From: Bacillota bacterium
Lineage (GTDB): Bacteria; Eremiobacterota; SpSt-956; JAKJGF01
Direction of reading: 5' to 3'
NCBI GenBank assembly: GCA_029555925.1
Contig: JAKPQU010000168.1
Location: 1 to 7,111, forward strand
DNA length: 7,111 nt
The position numbers were made by a program, and so were the translations under genes. This document shows, piece after piece, positions 1-5,497 of this stretch (positions are counted from its first letter, which is position 1; each line of letters starts with the position of its first letter). Below the pieces are notes generated by a model. It made no database searches. It was not told the origin of the DNA and saw nothing but the letters and a program-made list of their open reading frames with translations.

Positions 1-1
1 T

Positions 2-112
2 AATAAATTTTTTGAGTCAGAAGAAAACTTACATTCTGCATTATTTAGACAGTTTAATCGTTTCCAAGGTAATCCACCTTATTTGAGAGGAGTTATTGAA
101 CCTTTTAGATAG
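2..112 (+). CDS. 3' end of an unrecognised gene (partial, 36 codons)
   Basis: This frame is open from the left edge to a TAG at 110-112 and reads as an ordinary soluble C-terminus (NKFFESEENLHSALF at the start, GVIEPFR at the end). Composition is balanced, with charged and aromatic residues and no low-complexity bias, which is why I treat it as coding although it is short. I do not recognise the family. The gene lies upstream of the sigma factor on the same strand, but the 408-bp gap argues against tight operon linkage. No convincing terminator follows the stop; the GCAT/ATGC hairpin just after it is weak and has no T tract. It could be a chance open frame. Confidence 0.45.
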   Translation, partial: NKFFESEENLHSALFRQFNRFQGNPPYLRGVIEPFR

Positions 113-220
113 GCATGAAATCTTCTATGCAAAGGAGTATATCGACAGATATATAAATTACCTTAATAAATTTTTTATTATACCTAATATATTAAAAAAA
201 TAGTATTATAAACTGTAATC

Positions 221-229
221 TGGTATAAT
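221..229 (+). promoter_or_regulatory. Candidate extended -10 promoter (distal) for the sigma gene
   Basis: TGGTATAAT gives a perfect TATAAT at 224-229 preceded by the TGn extension. The hexamer 17 bp upstream (TAGTAT at 201-206) is a poor -35, so the call rests on the extended -10. If used, it would leave a leader of roughly 285 nt before the GTG at 521. TATAAT-like words are common in DNA this AT-rich. Confidence 0.35.
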
Positions 230-285
230 AGAATATATAAAATGGTGAGACCAAAATTTTTTATTATTTCAGTTCAATCTCCGGG

Positions 286-298
286 GATAATAATTATC
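286..298. repeat. 13-bp palindrome, possible operator
   Basis: GATAAT and ATTATC flank a single central A, giving perfect 6-bp half-sites. It lies about 60 bp downstream of the distal -10 and 220 bp upstream of the sigma start. It is small and AT-only except for its ends, so it may be a binding site or chance. Confidence 0.25.
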
Positions 299-462
299 TT
301 GTTATAATCATATATACTCCCGGTTATTAGTTTATAGTACTATCGGTCTGATAAACAAGGAAGTATATAAGGGTATTTTTATAGAAATATTAGTTCTAAG
401 AAAACTGTAATAATACTACTTATGAACTATTAAAATAAACCATTAGATCAATTAATATAATC

Positions 463-492
463 TTACCAATACAGTATTATATACTATATATA
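463..492 (+). promoter_or_regulatory. Candidate proximal promoter of the sigma gene
   Basis: TTACCA at 463-468 and TATATA at 487-492 are separated by 18 bp. This would place the transcription start near 499, about 20 nt before the GTG, leaving just room for the ribosome binding site. Both hexamers are imperfect and the surroundings are an AT-rich run. Confidence 0.3.
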
Positions 493-506
493 TTATACAA
501 ATACAG

Positions 507-513
507 AAAGGGA
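507..513 (+). promoter_or_regulatory. Ribosome binding site fixing the GTG start of the sigma gene
   Basis: AAAGGGA ends 7 nt before the GTG at 521. No ATG offers a better start: the next in-frame ATG is residue 24, which would remove the start of sigma region 2. This supports GTG initiation. Confidence 0.6.
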
Positions 514-520
514 TAAAAAA

Positions 521-1315
521 GTGGAGGTAAAGGAACTCTGGATAGACTACAAAGAAAAAGGTTGTCTTAAAGCAAGAGAAAAATTGATAATGGAATATCT
601 TCCTCTGGTTAAACATATAGCTTATCGAATGTCAATACATTTCCCTCCTCATATAATCATAGATGATATAACAAATGATGGTTTACTTGGTTTGATCCAG
701 GCAATAGACGGATTTAAATATGACAGAGGAATAGAATTCAGTACTTATGCAACCTATAGAATAAGAGGAGCAATACTTGACGCCTTAAGAGCTTTTGACT
801 GGGCTCCAAGAAGCCTGAGAAAGAAAGCTAAAGAAATACAGGATGCTTTTAGCATAATTGAACTTAATCTTGGACGTCCTGCTAAAATGTCGGAAGTCGC
901 TTCATATCTTGCAATGGATGTAAAGGATCTGGACTCAGTAATGAGAAAAATTCAGGGGCTTACTATTATATCTCTCGATGAATTTATAAATCCAGAATCA
1001 GATGAGAACAGATCACTACTGGATATATTACATAATAAAGAACAGCTTCTTCCTGAAGGCTTTATTGAGAAAAAAGAATTAATATCCAAAATAGGCACTT
1101 TTATAGAAAATCTTCCTTATAAAGAAAAACTGGTCATTACTCTTTATTATTATGAAGAGCTTAATTTAAAAGAAATATCTCATATACTCAACCTATCAGA
1201 ATCAAGAATTTCTCAGCTTCATACAAAAGCTATGCTTCGTATAAAAGGGAATTTAACAACATATTTACAGAGTGATTTATCCGATCAATCTATAAAAGGT
1301 ACAATTTATAATTAG
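521..1315 (+). CDS. fliA: FliA/WhiG-family alternative RNA polymerase sigma factor (sigma-28 type)
   Basis: This 264-residue protein directs RNA polymerase to a dedicated set of promoters, classically late flagellar and chemotaxis genes. Region 2 spans about residues 20-96 and includes LPLVKHIAYRM, the region 2.2 core DGLLGLIQAIDGF, and the melting/-10 segment EFSTYATYRIRGAILDALR. The family hallmark DWAPRSLRKKAKEI begins region 3 at residue 93. Region 4 (about 190-247) has LPYKEKLVITLYY and a helix-turn-helix around 214-240 (LNLKEISHILNLSESRISQL) for -35 recognition. There is no region 1.1, and the length is normal for FliA. The start is GTG with a good RBS. No flagellar gene or anti-sigma FlgM is visible here, so the regulon is unknown. 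A WhiG/SigF-like developmental role is possible. Confidence 0.93.
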   Translation: MEVKELWIDYKEKGCLKAREKLIMEYLPLVKHIAYRMSIHFPPHIIIDDITNDGLLGLIQAIDGFKYDRGIEFSTYATYRIRGAILDALRAFDWAPRSLRKKAKEIQDAFSIIELNLGRPAKMSEVASYLAMDVKDLDSVMRKIQGLTIISLDEFINPESDENRSLLDILHNKEQLLPEGFIEKKELISKIGTFIENLPYKEKLVITLYYYEELNLKEISHILNLSESRISQLHTKAMLRIKGNLTTYLQSDLSDQSIKGTIYN

Positions 1316-1330
1316 TCATTTATATGTGAA

Positions 1331-1374
1331 GGGTAACGTGAAGAATACGTTTCATTCTTCGTTATAATCTACCC
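1331..1374. repeat. Two-tier inverted repeat after the sigma gene
   Basis: GAAGAAT (1340-1346) pairs perfectly with ATTCTTC (1354-1360) across a 7-nt loop. Outside it, AAC (1335-1337) can pair with GTT (1361-1363) after a 2-nt bulge, or GGGTA (1331-1335) with TACCC (1370-1374). It begins 16 nt after the sigma stop, where a terminator is expected, but only GTTATAAT follows, not a T tract. It may be a weak terminator, an mRNA 3' stabiliser or an RNA structure. Confidence 0.45.
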
Positions 1375-1464
1375 GACCACAGCAATAGTAATTTAGACAT
1401 TCATGGAAGACATACCACTTATTGACCTGAGCATCAAGTATTTAATAAACGGTTCGCTCCCATC

Positions 1465-1477
1465 ACGCGTTACGCGT
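1465..1477. repeat. Small GC-rich palindrome (ACGCGT, T, ACGCGT)
   Basis: Two ACGCGT units, each self-complementary, flank one T, so the 13 bp are both a tandem repeat and a palindrome. It stands out from the AT-rich surroundings and directly abuts the first copy of the direct repeat that follows. The function is unknown. Confidence 0.4.
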
Positions 1478-1527
1478 CACGAGAGCATATCTATAAATTT
1501 GTAACATGCAGGGTCATGAGAGCATAT
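1477..1527. repeat. Pair of 14-bp direct repeats
   Basis: TCACGAGAGCATAT (1477-1490) recurs as TCATGAGAGCATAT (1514-1527), differing at one base, with start points 37 bp apart. A few flanking bases are also shared. This could be a binding-site pair, the footprint of a lost insertion, or a small duplication. Confidence 0.45.
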
Positions 1528-1570
1528 ATGTATTATTTATGTTCACTTTATTACATCATCCTGGTAATAG

Positions 1571-1617
1571 AATAAATAAAATTATCAGGATTAAACAAAT
1601 TATAATCCTGATAATTT
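1571..1617 (-). terminator. Rho-independent terminator of the lipoprotein gene
   Basis: AAATTATCAGGATTA (1579-1593) pairs perfectly over 15 bp with TAATCCTGATAATTT (1603-1617) around a 9-nt loop. On the minus strand the stem leads straight into TTTTATTTATT. It lies 22 bp past the lipoprotein stop. On the plus strand no T tract follows, so it acts mainly on the minus strand. Confidence 0.8.
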
Positions 1618-1639
1618 CAAAAATCTTATAATCCATGTC

Positions 1640-3730
1640 CTATTCGGATTTGGTAGAATCTGGCCACCGTGGAAAACTTTCGTGAGCTCTGTTCCTATCG
1701 GCATGTCCATGGGTATCGTCGTCATTACCGGTTGTTAAACTATTAGTTGAACCTGGCCACCGCGGATATTCTTCTCTGGGCGTCGGATTGGGAGTAGGTG
1801 TTTTTATCGAGTGACTTGCTACAGTACCTGGTGTCAGAGAACCTGTACTTTTCGGATTAATAGAAACCGGTGGCATATCAGGTATAGATGTATTGACAGC
1901 CTTTTCAGGTTCTTCTTCTTTAGGAAGAACTATATTGATATCTTCAGTCCCTTTAGCTCCCCTGCCCACAGCAGCAAAGGATTCACCACAATTTTTCCCT
2001 TTAACTTTTACATAAAGAGCAATTTTTTCTCCTGTAGGAACTGTGGATATATTGTATGTTCCATTTTCATCTGTAATGCCCACCCATGGACAGTTTTCTA
2101 CTATGACAAAAGCATTACTTACAGGTTTACTATTTTCATCAGTTACAGTACCGGCAAGAGAACCTGTTTCATCTTTATTTATTACCTTAAATTCTTTCCC
2201 GGCATTTATATCACCATAAGTTGCTTTAACAGTACCATTGCCGATCTTTGAAGATATAAAGAATCCCTCTACAGGATCTATTTCACCTCTATCACCCTCA
2301 TAGGTCCAATCCAGTTTAGGTGTTTCTATAATTCTACCTTTTCTATCATAACAGACTGCTTTAAATTCTATCAGACCTCCGACAGCTATTACAGGATTTA
2401 CAGGATAAATTTCCATTTTACTTACAGCACCGAGAGGATAATCTCCGGAAAATAATATCGGTGCTCTCACAGGAGAAAAACCATCTGCTGAAACTACTAC
2501 AAAATATGGGCATCCTTCACCTTTATATGGTACACCATTTAATGAAAATCCTCCATCCGATGAAGTTACAGAAGAGATAGTAGGATCATTTTCTAATATC
2601 ACTTTTGCTCCAGATAATCCCATATAACCTTTAGGAACAGTCTTTGATTGCATTACAGCTAATTTTGATAGTTCATGTCTGGATGTTTCTTTTCCGGCTG
2701 GAACATATACATATCCTACCAGGGAACCTGTAGTAGCAGGTTTAGAAGAAACCTCTTCAGTAGGTACTGCATTTGGTTCTTCTGCCACAGGAGGTGGATT
2801 GGAAGTGGCCGTAATATCAAGACTTTTTTCTTTCCATTTTTCAAGTTGAACAGGAGCACTTCCTATGATTACGTCATTTTTTATAACAAACAATGTAAGA
2901 GGCAATTCAGCAGGGACATCAAGAAGAGCGTATTTACCATCTCTATCTGTTGTTGACATCAATCTGGTTCCCAGAACAATTACCTGTCCTCCATCTACAG
3001 GAGAGCCTGATGGAAGTATTACTTTCCCTGTAAGAGTAGATGTATTTGCATTTGCAGGGTCAAGGATAGTAACCTCTGTATTTGCCGAATAGGTGCTGCT
3101 TGCAGCAACAACTCTGATAGTACCTGTTTCACCTGCATTTAATAAACCTGTATTTGTAACTTTGCCTAATTCTCTTTTTTCCTGTTTGTCAGTATTTATT
3201 ACAGACCAGTTTACTGCAGCCAGAGGTATAAAATTACCTGTAGGATCTTTACCGACTGCCATAAATGGCATTATATCACCTTTGGTTACAAAAGCTTTTT
3301 CAGGAATAACTTTTAAGGTATCAATTGCTACAGTAGAAGAGCTGGCAGCAGCTACTGCAGTTAACTGGACAACAGGCTGAAAACCTGAAGCACATATTAA
3401 CATCTGATGTTCTCCGGCAGTCAGATCGGTAATACTGAATTTCCCTTTTTCATCTGATTTAACCCTTGTATTTCCTATACTTACGACAGCATCTTTTACA
3501 ATTTGATAACCTTCCGGCGGAGCATCCTGCTCAAGGGCTAGTAATCCGGTAGCAAGTCCTCCTGAACCATTTAGCGGCTTAACAGGAGCATATATATATC
3601 CCGCCTTGGTAACTGTAGTTGCATTACTTTTATTACCTGTATCCTCTTCATCACACCCGAGGGGTATTAAAGATAATATTATCAGTAAAATAAAACTTAT
3701 AGAAATCAGAAAACCTGATTTAAACATCAT
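1640..3730 (-). CDS. Large surface lipoprotein with duplicated carboxypeptidase-regulatory-like and Ig-like (BIG2) domains
   Basis: The 696-residue protein begins with a lipoprotein signal (KSG, hydrophobic residues 7-22, then PLGC with Cys26 as the lipidation site; the Pro at -3 is atypical), followed by acidic DEED. The mature part has beta-sandwich modules: carboxypeptidase-regulatory-like (PF13620 type) at about 43-120, BIG2-like at 137-223, regulatory-like at 232-308; then the same order again at 336-424, 437-517 and 523-602. Motifs such as SDEKGKFSI, TDRDGKYALL, SSDGGFSLNGV and TDENGTYNI mark the four regulatory-like units. The tail is Pro/Thr-rich with two PRWPxST repeats and an Asp/His-rich patch. 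No catalytic motif is seen, so a structural, adhesive or binding role is likely. Start: ATG at 3730 with AAGGAG 9-10 nt upstream; a second Met follows. It has its own promoter and terminator. The exact ligand is unknown. Confidence 0.85.
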   Translation of the reverse strand: MMFKSGFLISISFILLIILSLIPLGCDEEDTGNKSNATTVTKAGYIYAPVKPLNGSGGLATGLLALEQDAPPEGYQIVKDAVVSIGNTRVKSDEKGKFSITDLTAGEHQMLICASGFQPVVQLTAVAAASSSTVAIDTLKVIPEKAFVTKGDIMPFMAVGKDPTGNFIPLAAVNWSVINTDKQEKRELGKVTNTGLLNAGETGTIRVVAASSTYSANTEVTILDPANANTSTLTGKVILPSGSPVDGGQVIVLGTRLMSTTDRDGKYALLDVPAELPLTLFVIKNDVIIGSAPVQLEKWKEKSLDITATSNPPPVAEEPNAVPTEEVSSKPATTGSLVGYVYVPAGKETSRHELSKLAVMQSKTVPKGYMGLSGAKVILENDPTISSVTSSDGGFSLNGVPYKGEGCPYFVVVSADGFSPVRAPILFSGDYPLGAVSKMEIYPVNPVIAVGGLIEFKAVCYDRKGRIIETPKLDWTYEGDRGEIDPVEGFFISSKIGNGTVKATYGDINAGKEFKVINKDETGSLAGTVTDENSKPVSNAFVIVENCPWVGITDENGTYNISTVPTGEKIALYVKVKGKNCGESFAAVGRGAKGTEDINIVLPKEEEPEKAVNTSIPDMPPVSINPKSTGSLTPGTVASHSIKTPTPNPTPREEYPRWPGSTNSLTTGNDDDTHGHADRNRAHESFPRWPDSTKSE
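1661..1766 (-). repeat. Repeated PRWPxST-coding DNA in the lipoprotein tail
   Basis: TGGCCACCG(T/C)GGA occurs at 1661-1673 and 1754-1766, exactly 93 bp (31 codons) apart. The copies encode PRWP within FPRWPDST (near residue 690) and YPRWPGST (near 659). The repeat covers only the ends of the interval; the residues between are Asp/His-rich and unrepeated. Confidence 0.6.
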
Positions 3731-3789
3731 TCATATTCACTCCTTAATTTATAAGCTATCATACTCTGTGACCGGCAACACAAATATTA

Positions 3790-3814
3790 AGAAAGAATTC
3801 AAAAAATTCTTTCT
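3790..3814. repeat. Perfect 10-bp inverted repeat in the lipoprotein 5' UTR
   Basis: AGAAAGAATT (3790-3799) and AATTCTTTCT (3805-3814) flank a 5-nt spacer. It begins about 8 nt after the transcription start predicted from the promoter at 3829-3857, some 60 nt before the RBS. That position suits an mRNA-stabilising stem, an attenuator or an operator. It is followed by no proper T tract, so a terminator is less likely. Confidence 0.55.
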
Positions 3815-3828
3815 GGTTAAATAATAAT

Positions 3829-3857
3829 ATTATAACAACTATTAATTTGTAACGCAA
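3829..3857 (-). promoter_or_regulatory. Sigma-70-type promoter of the lipoprotein gene
   Basis: On the minus strand TTGCGT (3857-3852) and a perfect TATAAT (3834-3829) are separated by exactly 17 bp, and a TGn extension (TGT) precedes the -10. Transcription would start near 3822, giving a leader of about 90 nt before the ATG at 3730. It is the best housekeeping-type promoter in the window. Confidence 0.65.
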
Positions 3858-3921
3858 CAACAGAATTTTACTTTGCAGATTTAATACCAGATTTTTAAAT
3901 TTTAGATAAAATTTTTATACT

Positions 3922-3941
3922 AACACCTGCGACCGGGTGTT
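3922..3941 (-). terminator. Possible weak terminator after the helicase gene
   Basis: AACACC (3922-3927) pairs with GGTGTT (3936-3941), with one further G-T pair inside. It is located 23 bp past the helicase stop. On the minus strand the stem is followed by AGTATAAAAATTTTAT, which is AT-rich but lacks an immediate T run. The position fits a terminator better than the sequence does. Confidence 0.4.
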
Positions 3942-3964
3942 CACAACAAAGGAAGAGAATTTAT

Positions 3965-5416
3965 TCACTCTTCACACTTTTTATATAAGATATTTTCTTC
4001 GTGAGAGGAAGAAAGAAGTGTTTCATAGACAGAAAAAAATCTGGATTTATACTGTGACGCAAGAATATCTATCCTGGCGTCTACGAAATCATACACAATG
4101 GCATCTGCCTTTCCTTCACATGGACGCTGTATCCTTCCTATTGACTGCTGAATTTTTCGCTTTGATCTTGAAGGACATGTGAGAAATAACCTGTCCAGAA
4201 TTTTCCAGTCAAGACCTTCCTCTGCAAGTCTGGATGTTGCAAATATAGCATTAAGTTTTCCTTCATTTACAAGATTTACGATCCTGGTTCGTGCACTTTT
4301 TGATAGATCTCCTGTTAAAACCGTACATCTGGCTTCAGGGTATAAGACTTTTAAAAGATTATTCAATTCCTGACAGTGTTTAACTCTGTCAGAAAGGATG
4401 AGACAGTAATGGCCTCCTTTAATTTCATCAATAAGAATATTTATTATAAGATTATTTCTCTTTTTATTTTCAGTCAAAGAATCAATCATAGAAGTAAAGT
4501 CATCGCGATACTCATAATAAAAATCCGTATTAATCCTTTTTAACGATGGTTTTACCAGATTACCGTCTACAGACAGATCTTCCTGTGTAATTTTAAAAAC
4601 TGTATAACCTATCTGATAATACATAAGCATCCCCAGTCCGTCAGCTCTGTAAGGTGTGGCTGTAAAACCGAATCGATAGTATGAAGGAAACTGTTCTATA
4701 ACCTTCATAAAAGAATAAGCAGGCGTATGATGTGCTTCATCTAGAATAACAAGTCCGAAATGTTTTATAAAATCAGAAGTAAGATTTCTTTTAGAAAGAG
4801 TCTGTACCATACCGACTGTAATATACTCTCCCATTTTCCAGTGATTATTTCCTAAAAAACCAATTTTATCAGCAGGAATATTGAGAAAATGTTTAATCCT
4901 TTCGATTGCCTGTTCTGCAAGTTCTTTTGTATGCACAAGCCATAAAGAATTCTGTCCTGCCCGTGCTATTATCTCAATTCCCACTACAGTCTTACCTGCA
5001 CCGCATGGAGCTTCTATTATCCCCTGTTCGAATTTAATAGCTCTTTCAACGGCAGGAATTTGATATGGTCTCAGCTTAATAGTAGAATAAAATCTGACAG
5101 GTTTATTAATTATTCTTAAATCCGTTACTTTATAAGGCAAATTTCTGATTTTTAACTCTTTAAAAAGAGAATTCTTAAATCCTCTGGGTAATATAAGCCA
5201 GTTTTTACAATTTTTCCAGAATTTTATTACTTTCGGAATATTACCGGTCCAGAAACCCATCTTTTTATTCTTTAAATAAACCGGATTATCCACTGTTAAT
5301 CGATTTTTTATATTCTGAATAAAATCGGAAGAAACACTTTTTATATTTACAGATATATTCCTGCCTATAACAATTTCTGCATTATCTTTCATCACGGATA
5401 AATAATTTTTGAGCAT
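3965..5416 (-). CDS. DEAD/DEAH-box superfamily II helicase (COG1061, XPB/SSL2-like)
   Basis: This is an ATP-dependent DNA/RNA-remodelling enzyme of 483 residues. The N-terminal part has the family pattern LTVDNPVYLKNKKMGFWTGN (40-59) and LILPRGF (74-80). The motor follows: LRPYQ (115-119), Walker A APCGAGKT (136-143), motif Ia LVHTKELAEQ, DEAH box LDEAHH (225-230), motif III TATP (252-255), and in the second RecA fold FATSRLAEEGLD and motif VI QSIGRIQR (424-431). All key residues are intact. A role in repair, replication restart or phage defence is possible, but no nuclease or partner gene is adjacent. Start choice: ATG at 5416 lacks a Shine-Dalgarno, and Met9 (ATG at 5392) is also plausible because N-termini in this family are short. 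A leader ORF overlaps both. Confidence 0.9.
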   Translation of the reverse strand: MLKNYLSVMKDNAEIVIGRNISVNIKSVSSDFIQNIKNRLTVDNPVYLKNKKMGFWTGNIPKVIKFWKNCKNWLILPRGFKNSLFKELKIRNLPYKVTDLRIINKPVRFYSTIKLRPYQIPAVERAIKFEQGIIEAPCGAGKTVVGIEIIARAGQNSLWLVHTKELAEQAIERIKHFLNIPADKIGFLGNNHWKMGEYITVGMVQTLSKRNLTSDFIKHFGLVILDEAHHTPAYSFMKVIEQFPSYYRFGFTATPYRADGLGMLMYYQIGYTVFKITQEDLSVDGNLVKPSLKRINTDFYYEYRDDFTSMIDSLTENKKRNNLIINILIDEIKGGHYCLILSDRVKHCQELNNLLKVLYPEARCTVLTGDLSKSARTRIVNLVNEGKLNAIFATSRLAEEGLDWKILDRLFLTCPSRSKRKIQQSIGRIQRPCEGKADAIVYDFVDARIDILASQYKSRFFSVYETLLSSSHEENILYKKCEE

Positions 5417-5471
5417 AATAATTGTAAAATTTAATATCAGTATTTATATTTAATATAAAAATCATGCTCAA
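5382..5471 (-). CDS. Possible 29-codon leader ORF overlapping the helicase start
   Basis: TTG at 5471 (with an in-frame ATG at 5465) sits 9 nt after a strong AAAAGGAG and opens a frame of 29 codons rich in Ile, Asn and Tyr, ending with FIRDER and TAA at 5382. It overlaps the helicase ORF in the +1 frame by about 35 nt and stops just past the helicase Met9 codon. Terminating ribosomes could therefore reinitiate on the helicase, which has no RBS of its own. The peptide resembles nothing I know and its composition is what AT-rich noncoding DNA would give. Alternatives are a frameshift joining the frames or an unused RBS. Confidence 0.4.
   Translation of the reverse strand: MSMIFILNINTDIKFYNYYAQKLFIRDER
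5443..5471 (-). promoter_or_regulatory. Candidate internal promoter for the helicase gene
   Basis: On the minus strand TTGAGC (5471-5466) and TATAAA (5448-5443) are 17 bp apart, with 4 and 5 consensus matches. Initiation would fall roughly 20 nt before the helicase ATG. The -35 overlaps the TTG of the leader ORF, so a transcript from here would lack the AAAAGGAG site and begin with a short AU-rich leader. Confidence 0.45.
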
Positions 5472-5480
5472 TTCTACAAA

Positions 5481-5488
5481 CTCCTTTT
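5481..5488 (-). promoter_or_regulatory. Strong Shine-Dalgarno without an obvious gene of its own
   Basis: AAAAGGAG on the minus strand lies 9 nt after the SDR stop codon and about 65 nt before the helicase ATG. That is too far to serve the helicase directly. Its correctly spaced start is the TTG at 5471 of the leader ORF. Confidence 0.55.
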
Positions 5489-5497
5489 ACAAAATTT

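Larger units (their letters stand above)
113..520. other. AT-rich intergenic region upstream of the sigma gene
   Basis: No credible gene is visible in this 408-bp gap. The only ATG-initiated frames are about 20 codons or shorter and lack a Shine-Dalgarno (for example the one opening at 242). The region contains an extended -10 element at 221-229, a 13-bp palindrome at 286-298, and a more proximal promoter-like pair at 463-492. Its length and content suggest a regulatory region for the sigma factor rather than a decayed gene. Confidence 0.5.
1316..1639. other. Convergent intergenic region between sigma and lipoprotein genes
   Basis: The 324 bp between the two converging genes hold no credible ORF. 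I see a hairpin just after the sigma stop (1331-1374), a small GC-rich palindrome (1465-1477), a degenerate 14-bp direct repeat (1477-1490 and 1514-1527), and the lipoprotein terminator (1571-1617). No tRNA or known RNA family is recognisable. The density of small repeats is higher than in the other gaps. Confidence 0.5.

Noticed and set aside
2..112. C-terminus of an IS transposase
   Set aside because: Nothing specific such as a DDE-type ending is visible, and no terminal inverted repeat follows the stop.
242..307. Short ORF of about 20 codons in the left intergenic region
   Set aside because: No Shine-Dalgarno precedes the ATG and the peptide is what AT-rich random DNA would give.
1448..1475. 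GGTTCG word resembling a tRNA T-arm
   Set aside because: No matching stem, anticodon arm, acceptor stem or CCA could be found around it.
1811..3380. Several plus-strand open frames of 75-146 codons opposite the lipoprotein gene
   Set aside because: They are antisense to a clear 696-residue domain-bearing frame, have Cys/Phe/Tyr/Ser-skewed or low-complexity composition, and lack ribosome binding sites.
3790..3814. Terminator for the helicase transcript
   Set aside because: The stem is AT-rich and not followed by a T tract on the minus strand, and it lies downstream of a good promoter, so a 5' UTR role fits better.
3606..3824. Plus-strand 72-codon frame across the lipoprotein start
   Set aside because: It covers the reverse complement of the signal peptide and the promoter region, with no independent coding signal.
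3937..5063. Plus-strand open frames opposite the helicase
   Set aside because: They lie antisense to conserved helicase motifs and show no family features or RBS.
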